Shown here piece after piece: positions 44,032 through 52,923 of a DNA stretch of 64,000 bases (positions within the stretch are counted from its first letter, which is position 1; every line of letters starts with the position of its first letter). The position numbers and the translations under genes were made by a program. The stretch spans positions 558,001-622,000 of the forward strand of contig NZ_JAHSTU010000003.1 in assembly GCF_019145495.1 (NCBI RefSeq). Direction: 5' to 3'. The notes below the pieces were generated by a model, which was given only the letters and a program-made list of their open reading frames with translations, ran no database searches and was not told the DNA's origin. The stretch comes from Pseudomonas azerbaijanoccidentalis (GTDB lineage: Bacteria > Pseudomonadota > Gammaproteobacteria > Pseudomonadales > Pseudomonadaceae).

Positions 44032-44787
44032 ATGAAACCATTTAGCGTCAGCATCGAACACGGCATTGCCGAACTGGTGTTCAACCGGCCACCGGTCAAC
44101 GCCTTCAACAACCAGGGCTGGGCCGATATCGCCAGCGAGATCGAGGGCCTGGGCCGCAACAGTGACGTGCGGGTGATCGTGATCCGTGCCGAAGGTCGCG
44201 GCTTCTGCGCCGGTGTCGACATCAAGGAACTGGCCGCCGACGGCAACCTGATCGTCGCCGTGAACAAGGGCAACTACGACAGCTTCAAGGCGATCCATCG
44301 CAACCCGAAACCGGTGATCGTCGCCGTGCACGGCTTCGTGCTCGGTGGTGGCATCGGTATCTGCGGCGCGGCCGACATCATCGTCGCGTCCGAGTGCGCC
44401 ACCTTCGGCGTGCCGGAAGTGGATCGCGGGGCCATGGGCGGCGGCGCGCATTTGCAGCGCCTGTTCCCGGTGCAGAAAGTCCGCCACATGTACTTCACCG
44501 GCGAAGCCATCGACGCCGCCGAGGCTTACCGCCTGGGCGCGGTGGAGCGGGTGGTCAAGCGCGAAGACTTGCGCGACGCGGCGTTGCAGATCGCCCGCAC
44601 CATCGCCGCCAAGAGCCCCGGCATGATCAGCCTGGCCAAGGAGGCGTTGAGCGGCATCGAAGACGGCAATCTCGAAGACAAATACCGCTGGGAGCAGGGC
44701 TTCACCCTCGAAGCTTACCGCTCACTGGACTCTCAGGAAGCACGCGACTCGTTCGTCGAGAAACGCGATGCCCGATTCAACGGCTGA
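44032..44787 (+). CDS. echA20: steroid D-ring hydrolase EchA20
   Basis: A 251-residue crotonase-superfamily protein that closely follows EchA20 of the mycobacterial HIP pathway. Shared stretches are NRPPVNAF, NSDVRVIVIRAEGRGFCAGVDIKE, GFVLGGGIGI, ASECATFGVPEVDRGAMGG.AHL and YRWEQGFTLE. EchA20 hydrolyses ring D in a HIEC-CoA-type intermediate, making the substrate of IpdAB. It follows AGAGGAAAG and is packed 10 bp after ipdC. Confidence 0.9.
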   Translation: MKPFSVSIEHGIAELVFNRPPVNAFNNQGWADIASEIEGLGRNSDVRVIVIRAEGRGFCAGVDIKELAADGNLIVAVNKGNYDSFKAIHRNPKPVIVAVHGFVLGGGIGICGAADIIVASECATFGVPEVDRGAMGGGAHLQRLFPVQKVRHMYFTGEAIDAAEAYRLGAVERVVKREDLRDAALQIARTIAAKSPGMISLAKEALSGIEDGNLEDKYRWEQGFTLEAYRSLDSQEARDSFVEKRDARFNG

Positions 44788-44797
44788 AGGCATATCC

Positions 44798-45964
44798 ATG
44801 GACCTGACCTATACCCCGGCCCAGCAGGCCTTTCGTGCCGAGGCACGGACCTGGCTGGCGGCCAATGTACCGAGTGAACCGCTGCAATCGTTCGACACCG
44901 AACAAGGCTTTGCCCAGCACCGGACGTGGGAAGCCAAGCTCAACGAAGGCCGTTGGGGCATGGTCACCTGGCCGACCGAACTCGGCGGCCGTGGCTGCGA
45001 CCTGATCGAGTGGCTGATTTTCGAAGAGGAATACTACCGTTCCGGGGCGCCGGCACGGGTCAACCAGAACGGCATTTTCCTGCTCGGCCCGACCTTGATG
45101 GAGTACGGCAGCGAAGAGCAGAAAGCGCGATTCCTGCCGCGCATGGCCACAGGCGAAGACATCTGGGCCCAGGCCTGGTCGGAGCCGGGCGCCGGTTCCG
45201 ACATGGCGGCGATCCGTTCCAAGGCTGAACGGGTGGGCGACCATTACGTGATCAACGGCCAGAAAACCTGGTCGACCCGCGCGGTGTGGGCGGATTGGGC
45301 GTTCGGTATTTTCCGTACCGACGCGCAGTCCCAGCGTCATCACGGCCTGACCTTCATCCTGCTGCCGCTGGACACGCCGGGCATCACGGTGCGGCCGATT
45401 CCGCAGCTCAACGGTCTGCCGGGCTTCGCCGAAATTTTCTTCGACGACGTCAAGGTGCCGGTAGAGAACGCCCTCGGTGGCGAAGGCATGGGCTGGCATG
45501 TGGCGATGTCCACCGCTGGTTTCGAACGTGGTTTGTTGCTGCGCTCACCGGCGCGCTTCCAGGAAACCGCCAAGCGTCTGGTGCAGTTGTACCAGGCCAA
45601 TCGTGAGCACGCCGACCGCGACCCGGCCATAGGCGAAGCGGTGATGCGCGCCTGGCTCGATGCCGAGGCCTACACCTTGAGCACCTACATGACCGCCTCG
45701 CAACTGGTGCAGGGCGGCAAGATCGGGCCGGAGTCGTCGACCAACAAGATCTTCTGGTCGGAACTTGACCAGCGCATGCACGACACCGCCATGAGCATTC
45801 TCGGATTGCGTGGCGAACTGCTGCCGCAAGCCCCGGCCGCCGGTGACGTCGACCATTGGCTGGAGGGTTTCCTGTTTGCCCAGGCCGGGCCGATCTACGC
45901 CGGCACCAACGAGATCCAGCGCAACATCATTGCCGAACGCATGCTCGGCATGCCGCGTGCCTGA
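44798..45964 (+). CDS. ipdE1: acyl-CoA dehydrogenase alpha subunit, IpdE1-like
   Basis: A 388-residue ACAD with an intact flavin motif QAWSEPGAGSDMA and INGQKTWSTRAVWADW, ending in IYAGTNEIQRNIIAERMLGMP. It pairs with the next gene as the alpha subunit of a heterotetrameric steroid ACAD. IpdE1-IpdE2 is known to desaturate the propanoyl side chain of 5-OH-HIC-CoA. Placement beside echA20 and ipdC supports that, but the ACAD pair at 4611-6973 is the alternative candidate. The ATG at 44798 follows GAAGG. Confidence 0.82.
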   Translation: MDLTYTPAQQAFRAEARTWLAANVPSEPLQSFDTEQGFAQHRTWEAKLNEGRWGMVTWPTELGGRGCDLIEWLIFEEEYYRSGAPARVNQNGIFLLGPTLMEYGSEEQKARFLPRMATGEDIWAQAWSEPGAGSDMAAIRSKAERVGDHYVINGQKTWSTRAVWADWAFGIFRTDAQSQRHHGLTFILLPLDTPGITVRPIPQLNGLPGFAEIFFDDVKVPVENALGGEGMGWHVAMSTAGFERGLLLRSPARFQETAKRLVQLYQANREHADRDPAIGEAVMRAWLDAEAYTLSTYMTASQLVQGGKIGPESSTNKIFWSELDQRMHDTAMSILGLRGELLPQAPAAGDVDHWLEGFLFAQAGPIYAGTNEIQRNIIAERMLGMPRA

Positions 45965-45974
45965 GGAATAGACC

Positions 45975-47030
45975 ATGGACTTTAGTTTCAGCCGCGACCA
46001 ACTGCTGTTTCAGGACAACGTCCGCAGCTTCCTGATCAACGAAGTCACCCCGGAGCGCATTCGCGAACTGTGGCAGAGCGACACTGGCCGCAGCGATCAG
46101 CTCTGGACGCAACTGGTGGAGTTGGGCCTGACTGCGCTGACCGTGCCCGAGGCGCAGGATGGCATGGGCATGAATGAGCTGGACTTCGTGCTGATCGCTC
46201 AGGAATGCGGTTATGCCGGTTTGCCCGAACCGTTGGTGGACACCATGTTGATCGGCGTGCCATTGCTCGCCGCTCTGGATGAGCAACACACGGCACTCAA
46301 ACAAAATTGGCTTTCGCGAGTGGCCGAGGGGCGTGCGCGTCTTGCGGTTTCCGAGCCAGGTAATCCGCTGGTCAGCGATGCCCATGTCGCCGATCTGCTG
46401 TTGCTGGCCAATGGCGACGAGGTGCATGCGCTGGAGCGTAATGCCGTGCGCCTGACGCGCAACGAGTCGGTGGACCCGAGCCGGCAGCTGTTCCAGGTCG
46501 AGTGGACACCAACCCCCGCCACTTGCGTCGCCAGCGGCGAGCAGGGCCAACGCCTGTGGGCGGCCGCCTTCAACCGTGGCGCCCTCGCCAGTGCCGCGCA
46601 ACTGCTGGGGCTGGCCAAGCGCATGGTCGACCTGGCGGTGGACTACACCTTCGAACGCAAGCAGTTTGGCAAACCGGTGGGTTCGTTCCAGGCGGTCAAG
46701 CATCTGATGGCCAACGTCGCGGTGCAGATCGAGTTCGCCAAAGGCCCGCTGTACCGCGCCGCTTATGCGCTGGCCGAGCAACAACCGGGGCAGGACGTGT
46801 TTGTGTCCCACGCCAAATTGGCGACCGCGGAAGCGGCGATGCTCGCGGCGAAAAACACCATCCAGGCCCACGGCGCCATGGGGTACACCTGGGAAGTCGA
46901 CCTGCACCTGTTCATGAAACGCGCCTGGGCGCTGGACAAGGTCTGGGGTGATCGCGGCCTGCACAAAGGACGGATTCGCGCGGCGCTGTTTGACGGCACA
47001 CCCGCGCTGGGTGCGGGCAGTACGTTTTAA
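45975..47030 (+). CDS. ipdE2: acyl-CoA dehydrogenase beta subunit, IpdE2-like
   Basis: A 351-residue ACAD homologue that is shorter than normal and lacks the SEPGAGSD flavin motif (here AVSEPGNPLVSDAHVAD). It keeps the C-terminal helices with ERKQFGKPVGSFQAVKHLMANV and HGAMGYTWEVDLHLFMKRAW. This is the pattern of beta subunits that contribute only part of the active site in alpha2beta2 steroid ACADs. It starts 10 bp after ipdE1 behind GAGGAA. A 160-bp gap with repeats follows. Confidence 0.82.
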   Translation: MDFSFSRDQLLFQDNVRSFLINEVTPERIRELWQSDTGRSDQLWTQLVELGLTALTVPEAQDGMGMNELDFVLIAQECGYAGLPEPLVDTMLIGVPLLAALDEQHTALKQNWLSRVAEGRARLAVSEPGNPLVSDAHVADLLLLANGDEVHALERNAVRLTRNESVDPSRQLFQVEWTPTPATCVASGEQGQRLWAAAFNRGALASAAQLLGLAKRMVDLAVDYTFERKQFGKPVGSFQAVKHLMANVAVQIEFAKGPLYRAAYALAEQQPGQDVFVSHAKLATAEAAMLAAKNTIQAHGAMGYTWEVDLHLFMKRAWALDKVWGDRGLHKGRIRAALFDGTPALGAGSTF

Positions 47031-47054
47031 CCCGTCAGTAAGGGTGACGAAATT

Positions 47055-47149
47055 CCTGTGGGAGCGTGGCTTGCCCGCGATGGCGGAGTGTCAGCTACAT
47101 CAATGTTGTTTGACCCACCGCTATCGCGGGCAAGCCACGCTCCCACAGG
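47055..47149. repeat. inverted GTGGGAGCGTGGCTTGCC repeat pair
   Basis: Facing copies of the second repeat family between ipdE2 and fadA6. No promoter or dyad is evident for fadA6, so read-through is likely. Confidence 0.85.
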
Positions 47150-47189
47150 TTATCGGTGCCTGATCATAATTTTTTCACCGAGGTAGACC

Positions 47190-48338
47190 ATGCCTGAAGC
47201 CTATATCGTCGACGCCCTGCGCACGCCCACCGGGCGGCGCAAGGGTGGTCTGAGCCAGATCCACGCCGCCGACCTGGGCGCCCATGTATTGCGCGCGCTG
47301 GTTGAGCGCAACGCCATTCCCGACGAGGATTACGACGACGTGATCTTCGGCTGTGTCGACACCATCGGCCCGCTGGCTGGTGACATCGCTCGCACTAGCT
47401 GGCTGGCGGCCGGCCTGGCGCAAGCGGTGCCGGGCACCACCATCGATCGCCAGTGCGGTTCGTCCCAGCAAGCGGTGCACTTCGCGGCGCAAGCGGTGAT
47501 GAGCGGCACCCAGGACGTGGTCGTCGCCGGTGGCGTGCAGACCATGACCCAGATCCCGATTTCCTCGGCGATGATCGCTGCCGAACCCTTGGGCTTCACC
47601 GATCCGTTCAGCGGTTCCGAAGGCTGGGTGCGGCGCTATGGCGCGCAACCGCCAACGCAGTTCCGTTCGGCGCAGATGATCGCGGAAAAATGGGACCTGT
47701 CCCGGGCGCAGCTTGAAGCCTATTCGCTGGAGTCCCATCGACGTGCCTTGCAGGCCATCGAGCAAGGCCGCTTCAATCGCGAGATCGTGCCACTGGCCGG
47801 TGTGCTGCACGACGAAACCCCGCGCCAGACCAGCCTGGAAAAAATGGCCGAGCTGGAATTCCTGTTCGGCTGCGACCGGGTGACCGCCGCGGTGTCGAGC
47901 CAGACCTGTGATGCGGCCAGCGCGATGCTGATCGTTTCGGAAGCGGCGCTCAAGCGTTACGGCCTGACGCCACGGGCACGCATCCATCACCTGAGCGTGC
48001 GCGCCGAAGACCCGATCTGGATGCTCACCGCGCCGATCCCGGCCACCGCCTACGCACTCAAGCGTGCCGGCATGAAGCTGGAAGATATCGACCGCGTGGA
48101 AATCAACGAAGCCTTCGCCTCGGTGGCCATGGCCTGGTTGAAAGAGACCGGTTATCCCCATGAACAAACCAACGTCAACGGCGGCGCGATTGCCCTCGGC
48201 CATCCATTGGGCGCTACCGGCACCCGTTTGATGTGCACCTTGTTGCATGAATTGGAACGCAGCGGCGGACGCTTCGGCATGCAGACCATGTGCGAAGGCG
48301 GTGGGCAGGCCAACGTGACGATTATCGAACGTTTGTAA
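47190..48338 (+). CDS. fadA6: steroid beta-ketothiolase FadA6-like
   Basis: A 382-residue thiolase with Cys89 in IDRQCGSSQQAVHF, the NGGAIALGHPLGATG motif and CEGGGQAN with the second Cys. It resembles FadA6, the thiolase of HIP ring degradation, in length and in lying next to the ipd genes. It would release an acetyl or propionyl unit from the opened C/D-ring chain. It is separated from ipdE2 by a repeat and from the SDR by another. Confidence 0.85.
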   Translation: MPEAYIVDALRTPTGRRKGGLSQIHAADLGAHVLRALVERNAIPDEDYDDVIFGCVDTIGPLAGDIARTSWLAAGLAQAVPGTTIDRQCGSSQQAVHFAAQAVMSGTQDVVVAGGVQTMTQIPISSAMIAAEPLGFTDPFSGSEGWVRRYGAQPPTQFRSAQMIAEKWDLSRAQLEAYSLESHRRALQAIEQGRFNREIVPLAGVLHDETPRQTSLEKMAELEFLFGCDRVTAAVSSQTCDAASAMLIVSEAALKRYGLTPRARIHHLSVRAEDPIWMLTAPIPATAYALKRAGMKLEDIDRVEINEAFASVAMAWLKETGYPHEQTNVNGGAIALGHPLGATGTRLMCTLLHELERSGGRFGMQTMCEGGGQANVTIIERL

Positions 48339-48360
48339 ACCAGGATGTACATCGACCCCC

Positions 48361-48447
48361 TGTGGGAGCTGGCCTGCCAGCGATGCAGGCGCCGCGGTGT
48401 CTCAGGCGGACCGCAGTGATCCCATCGCTGGCAGGCCAGCTCCCACA
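48361..48447. repeat. inverted GTGGGAGCTGGCCTGCCAGC repeat pair
   Basis: Facing copies of the second repeat family between fadA6 and the last cluster SDR. Confidence 0.85.
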
Positions 48448-48468
48448 TGAATTTGAAGGATGTAAAAC

Positions 48469-49344
48469 ATGAAGATCTGTGAAAACCGCGTAGTGATCAT
48501 CACCGGAGCCGGCGGTGGGTTGGGCCGCGCCTACGCATTGGCCTTCGCCGCTGAAGGCGCGAAAGTGCTGGTCAACGACATCAACCGCGAAGCGGCGCTG
48601 GCCGTGGTCGGCGAAATCCTCGGGCAGGGCGGTAGCGCCGTGGCCAACAGCGACGACATCACCCGCTATGACTCGGCAGGGCTGATCGTGCGCCAGGCCA
48701 TCGAAACCTTCGGTGGGCTGAACGTGGTGGTCAACAACGCCGGCATTTGCCGCGACCGCATGTTCGCCAGCCTGACCGAAGCCGACTGGGATGCCGTGGT
48801 AGCCGTGCATCTGAAGGGCCACTTCTGCATTTCCAGTCACGCCGTGAAGTACTGGCGCGAGCAGGCCAAGGGTGGCGCCAAGGTCGATGCGCGGATCATC
48901 AACACCAGCTCCGGCGCCGGGTTGCAGGGCTCCATCGGCCAGTCCAACTATGCGGCGGCCAAGGGTGGGATTGCTTCGCTGACGCTGGTGCAGGCGGCTG
49001 AACTGCGCCGCTACGGGATCACCGCCAATGCCCTGGCGCCGGCCGCGCGCACCGGGATGACCGAGCAAGTGTTCGCCGACACCATGAAAAAGCCTGAAGA
49101 AGGCTTCGATTACTTCGCCCCGGAAAACGTCGCGCCGCTGGTGGTGTGGCTGGGCTCCGAGGCTTCCGCCGGGGTGACCGGGCAGATGTTCGAAGTCGAG
49201 GGTGGCAAGTTGTCGATCGCTGACGGCTGGCGCCGTGGTCCGCAACTGGATCGCCAGGGGCGCTGGGCGGTTGGCGAGATGGGCGAAGCGATTGCGCAGC
49301 TGATGACTCAGGCCATTCCGGCGGCGAAGGTTTACGGCAGCTGA
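48469..49344 (+). CDS. ipdF: short-chain dehydrogenase, IpdF/17beta-HSD4-like
   Basis: A 291-residue SDR of the peroxisomal multifunctional-enzyme type. It has TGAGGGLGRAYALAFA (12-27), NNAGICRDRMFASL, TSSGAGLQGS.GQSNYAAAKGG (Ser, Tyr, Lys) and a C-terminal extension. This group includes 3-hydroxyacyl-CoA dehydrogenases of steroid degradation such as IpdF and Hsd4A. It closes the cluster and should oxidise the hydroxyacyl-CoA made by a hydratase here. The choice between ipdF and another hydroxyacyl-CoA dehydrogenase is not settled. Confidence 0.75.
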   Translation: MKICENRVVIITGAGGGLGRAYALAFAAEGAKVLVNDINREAALAVVGEILGQGGSAVANSDDITRYDSAGLIVRQAIETFGGLNVVVNNAGICRDRMFASLTEADWDAVVAVHLKGHFCISSHAVKYWREQAKGGAKVDARIINTSSGAGLQGSIGQSNYAAAKGGIASLTLVQAAELRRYGITANALAPAARTGMTEQVFADTMKKPEEGFDYFAPENVAPLVVWLGSEASAGVTGQMFEVEGGKLSIADGWRRGPQLDRQGRWAVGEMGEAIAQLMTQAIPAAKVYGS

Positions 49345-49419
49345 AAAAGAACGGTCTCGGGAGGGCGCGGGTGGCTATAATCGGCCCCACGTTTCCTCCT
49401 GTCATCACACGAGACTGCC

Positions 49420-49929
49420 ATGACCATTTCCCTGTACGACGCTTCCATCCCTGTTCTCCAGCAAATGCTCAACGCCCTCAGCGGCGTGCTGAAAAAGGCC
49501 GAAGCCCACGCCACCGAAAAAAACATCGACCCGAACGCCTTCCTGCAAGCACGCCTGTTCCCGGACATGTTCCCGCTGGTACGCCAGGTGCAGATCGCCG
49601 TTGATTTCGCCAAAGGCATTTCTTCGCGTCTGGCCGAAGTCGAACTGCCGAAGTACGACGACACTGAAACCACCTTCGCCGAGCTGCAAGCATTGATCGC
49701 CAAGGTTCTGGCCTACATCGGCGAGTTCACGCCAGAGCAGATCAATGGCAAGGAAGGCATCGAGATCGTGACCCGTCCGGGCACGCCTAAAGAGAAGCGA
49801 TTCAGCGGACAGTCCTACCTGCTGACCTACGGCCTGCCGCAGTTCTTCTTCCACGTCACCACCACTTACGCACTGCTGCGCCACAACGGCGTGGAAGTGG
49901 GCAAGCGCGACTACATGGGCGCGTTCTAA
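49420..49929 (+). CDS. DUF1993 family protein
   Basis: A 169-residue DUF1993 protein, with SLYDASIPVLQQMLNALSGVLKKAEAHA, QARLFPDMFPLVRQVQIA and FFHVTTTYALLRHNGVEVGKRDYMG, the last being the family end. Predicted as an all-helical DinB-like four-helix bundle with His residues that could bind metal. Function unknown. A TATAAT -10 candidate (49376-49381) precedes it and a strong terminator follows, so it is a single-gene unit outside the cluster. Confidence 0.85.
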   Translation: MTISLYDASIPVLQQMLNALSGVLKKAEAHATEKNIDPNAFLQARLFPDMFPLVRQVQIAVDFAKGISSRLAEVELPKYDDTETTFAELQALIAKVLAYIGEFTPEQINGKEGIEIVTRPGTPKEKRFSGQSYLLTYGLPQFFFHVTTTYALLRHNGVEVGKRDYMGAF

Positions 49930-49942
49930 ACCGCCCAGGTAC

Positions 49943-49981
49943 AAAAAAGCCCGCCAAGGTTTACGCCTTGGCGGGCTTTTT
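49943..49981 (+). terminator. rho-independent terminator
   Basis: GCCCGCCAAGG/CCTTGGCGGGC arms with a TTTACG loop, flanked by six A and five T, so it may work from both sides. Confidence 0.88.
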
Positions 49982-49994
49982 CGTTGGTGGAGCA

Positions 49995-50075
49995 AGAGAT
50001 CGCAGCCTGCGGCAGCTCCTACAGGGTGTACGGCGAGCCAATGTAGGAGCTGCCGCAGGCTGCGATCTTTTGATC
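49995..50075. repeat. inverted pair of TAGGAGCTG repeats
   Basis: Facing copies of the GCAGG variant between DUF1993 and the stop of sstT. Confidence 0.8.
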
Positions 50076-50079
50076 TTCG

Positions 50080-51312
50080 TTAGGCCAGGCGTTCTGCTTT
50101 TGCCTCTTCACCCAGGCAAGCCGCCGCGGTGAACAGCACATCGGTGGACGAGTTCAGGGCGGTTTCCGCCGAGTCCTGCAACACACCGATGATGAAACCG
50201 ACTGCTACCACCTGCATGGCGATTTCGCTCGGGATGCCGAACAGGCTGCACGCCAGGGGAATCAGCAACAGCGAACCACCGGCCACACCCGAAGCACCGC
50301 AGGCACAGATGGCCGCGACGACGCTCAGCAGGATCGCGGTGGGAATGTCCACGGCGATGCCCAGCGTGTGCACGGCCGCCAGAGTCAGCACGGTGATGGT
50401 GATCGCCGCGCCGGCCATGTTGATGGTCGCGCCCAGTGGGATCGATACCGAGTAGGTGTCTTCGTGCAGGCCCAGACGCTTGCTCAATTCCAGGTTGACT
50501 GGAATGTTCGCCGCCGAGCTACGGGTGAAGAATGCGGTGATGCCGCTTTCGCGCAGGCAGGTCAGCACTAGCGGATACGGGTTGCGACGCAATTTCCAGA
50601 ACACGATCAGCGGGTTCATCACCAGCGCCACGAACAGCATGCAGCCCAGCAATACGGCCAGCAGGTGCGCATACCCGATCAGGGCGCCGAAACCGGAGGT
50701 GGCCAGGGTCGAGGCCACCAGGCCGAAAATGCCCAGCGGGGCGAAGCTGATCACCAGACGCACGATCACCGTCACGCCGTTGGACAGGTCGCCCAGCACT
50801 TCACGGGTGGTGTCGCCGGCGTGGCGGATGGCGATGCCCATACCGATGGCCCAGGCCAGGATGCCGATGAAGTTGGCATTCATCAGGGCGCTGACCGGAT
50901 TATCGACCACGCTCAGCAACAGGCTTTGCAACACTTCGCCAATCCCGCCCGGCGCCGAAACCGCGACGTCCTGGGTCGACAGCACCAGGCTCGACGGGAA
51001 CGCCATGCTGGCAATCACCGCGACCACGGCCGCGGCGAAAGTGCCCAGCAGGTACAGGAACAGAATCGGCCGGATATGGGTTTCCTGGCCATGCTTGTGG
51101 TTGGCAATCGACGCCATGACGAGCACGAACACCAGAATCGGCGCGACGGCTTTCAGCGCCGAGACAAACACTTTGCCGATGAACGCCGTGGACTTCGCCG
51201 CGTCAGGCGCGAATAGGGCCAGGGCAATACCGGCAAGCAGGCCGATCACGATTTGCGTGACCAGGCTCAGGCGTTTAAGGCGTTGCAATAGAGAAGGGGA
51301 TGAAGCAGTCAT
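50080..51312 (-). CDS. sstT: serine/threonine:Na+ symporter SstT
   Basis: A 410-residue dicarboxylate/amino acid:cation symporter family protein. It has eight or more membrane helices, the serine-rich hairpin [12 protein letters not shown] and the [11 protein letters not shown] motif of SstT. It imports serine and threonine with sodium at the inner membrane. The ATG at 51312 fits the family N-terminus ([21 protein letters not shown]). Longer upstream readings run into repeats and are rejected. Confidence 0.92.
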   Translation of the reverse strand: MTASSPSLLQRLKRLSLVTQIVIGLLAGIALALFAPDAAKSTAFIGKVFVSALKAVAPILVFVLVMASIANHKHGQETHIRPILFLYLLGTFAAAVVAVIASMAFPSSLVLSTQDVAVSAPGGIGEVLQSLLLSVVDNPVSALMNANFIGILAWAIGMGIAIRHAGDTTREVLGDLSNGVTVIVRLVISFAPLGIFGLVASTLATSGFGALIGYAHLLAVLLGCMLFVALVMNPLIVFWKLRRNPYPLVLTCLRESGITAFFTRSSAANIPVNLELSKRLGLHEDTYSVSIPLGATINMAGAAITITVLTLAAVHTLGIAVDIPTAILLSVVAAICACGASGVAGGSLLLIPLACSLFGIPSEIAMQVVAVGFIIGVLQDSAETALNSSTDVLFTAAACLGEEAKAERLA

Positions 51313-51430
51313 AAAACGGCATCTCTGATTTTTTATAAGTGCATGGTTTCGCAGGTGCGCAGCAACAAACAGGGCAGGCCGCAGGCAGGAAACCGAGAAG
51401 GAAACACAGGGTGTAGAACGCCGCAATCCT

Positions 51431-51520
51431 TGTGGGAGCGAGCCTGCTCGCGATGACGATGGCACAGTCGACACTGCGTTGTCTGACAGTCCGCCATCGC
51501 GAGCAGGCTCGCTCCCACAG
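51431..51520. repeat. inverted GTGGGAGCGAGCCTGCTCGC repeat pair
   Basis: Facing copies of the second repeat family in the 450-bp gap between sstT and the MFS gene. The rest of the gap shows only likely promoter sequence for the two divergent genes. Confidence 0.85.
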
Positions 51521-51762
51521 GTCTTGTCGATTAACCGATTGGCATTAACCACTGGGTGTACGTTTTTCAGGGCGCGGACTTTATCACAGGGTAGGCGCGA
51601 TCTTTCAGACCTGTGACGAACTGACACCCCGGTATTCAACGCAAATTGCAGGTTCGTGCAACCGCATCCGGAAACACTCTGTTAAGATTCGCCATCCTCA
51701 TTTTCATATTTGCCAGTGGGCCTTCGGGCTATCGCTGGTGTTTTCGTTTTCTGGAGTTTTGC

Positions 51763-52923
51763 ATGCTGTTACCCATTCTTCTGTTGTCTGCCGCCGGGTT
51801 CACGGTGCTGACCACGGAGTTCATCATCGTCGGCCTGTTACCGGCGATTGCCCGGGACCTGGAGGTCAGCATCCCGCAGGCCGGTTTGCTGGTGACACTG
51901 TTCGCCTTCACTGTGGCCGCATTCGGGCCATTCCTCACCGCATATTTCGCCCGCTTTGAGCGGCGCAAGCTGTTTATCTCGGTGTTGATCATGTTCGGTC
52001 TGGCCAACTTGCTGGCAGCGATGGCGCCGAACATTTGGGTGATGGCGTTCGCGCGGCTGATTCCGGCCCTGGGGTTGCCGGTGTACTGGTCCCTGGCCAG
52101 TGAAACAGCCGTTGACATTGTCGGGCCTGATTACGCCGGGCGCGCCGTCGCCAAGATCGGCTTCGGCATTGTTTGCGCCACGGTGTTCGGCATTCCGGTA
52201 GGTACATTGATTTCCGATGCTTTCGGCTGGCGCAGTGCCTTTGCGATTCTGGCGGTCATCGCGTTTGCCAAGGCGTTGCTCCTGTTTATCTATCTACCGA
52301 AAACCAACCTGCACCAGCATCAGGTGAACTTCCGCTCGCAGTTCAAGATTCTGCGCAGCCCTTTGATGATTGGTCACGTCTTGCTGTCGGTGATCGTGTT
52401 CAGCGGCATGTTCACCGCGTACACCTATCTGGCGGACATTCTTGAGCGACTGGCCGGCTTCAACGGCACCGTCGTCGGTTGGTGTCTGATGGGCTTCGGC
52501 GCGGTTGGGTTGATCGGCAACTCGTTGGGCGGCCGGGCGGTGGATCGTCATCCGCTAATGGCATCGATGATGTTCTGTGCGTTCATGATTGCCGGCCTGG
52601 TGGCGCTGGTGCCGAACATCCATTCGCCGCTTGGTCTGGCGGCGGCGATGGGCATCTGGGGCGTGACCCAGGCGGCGTTGTTTTTGGTCAGTCACGTGCG
52701 CTTGATGAAAGCGGCACCCGAAGCACCGGCGTTTGCCGCGTCGTTGAACATCGCCGGGGCTAACCTCGGTATTGGCCTTGGCGCGATGATCGGCGGTCGG
52801 GTGATCGACAGCGTCGGCCTGCAAGGTCTTGGCTTTGCGGCCGCGGCTTTCATTCTCGCCTCGATCCTGTTGGCCATCGCCCTGATGACCTTCAAGCCGC
52901 GCGAAGAAATCACAGCGCTGTAA
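51763..52923 (+). CDS. MFS transporter (DHA1-like efflux)
   Basis: A 386-residue protein with 12 predicted helices. It has the family motif GPFLTAYFARFERRKLFISVLIMFGLANL in loop 2-3, an even split around a polar central loop (LPKTNLHQHQVNFRSQ), and a FGIPVGTLISDAFGWRSAF motif C-like segment. It is of the AraJ/YdhP drug-proton antiporter type. The substrate is unknown. The start at 51763 follows CTGGAG. Its last 14 bases overlap the convergent nhaR. Confidence 0.85.
   Translation: MLLPILLLSAAGFTVLTTEFIIVGLLPAIARDLEVSIPQAGLLVTLFAFTVAAFGPFLTAYFARFERRKLFISVLIMFGLANLLAAMAPNIWVMAFARLIPALGLPVYWSLASETAVDIVGPDYAGRAVAKIGFGIVCATVFGIPVGTLISDAFGWRSAFAILAVIAFAKALLLFIYLPKTNLHQHQVNFRSQFKILRSPLMIGHVLLSVIVFSGMFTAYTYLADILERLAGFNGTVVGWCLMGFGAVGLIGNSLGGRAVDRHPLMASMMFCAFMIAGLVALVPNIHSPLGLAAAMGIWGVTQAALFLVSHVRLMKAAPEAPAFAASLNIAGANLGIGLGAMIGGRVIDSVGLQGLGFAAAAFILASILLAIALMTFKPREEITAL

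Noticed and set aside
51313..51639. Longer N-terminus for SstT
   Set aside because: The extra residues come from a repeat pair, and the family N-terminus matches the ATG at 51312.
51763..52923. The MFS transporter considered as the steroid importer
   Set aside because: It is outside the cluster, has no dyad, and looks like a drug-efflux type beside nhaR.
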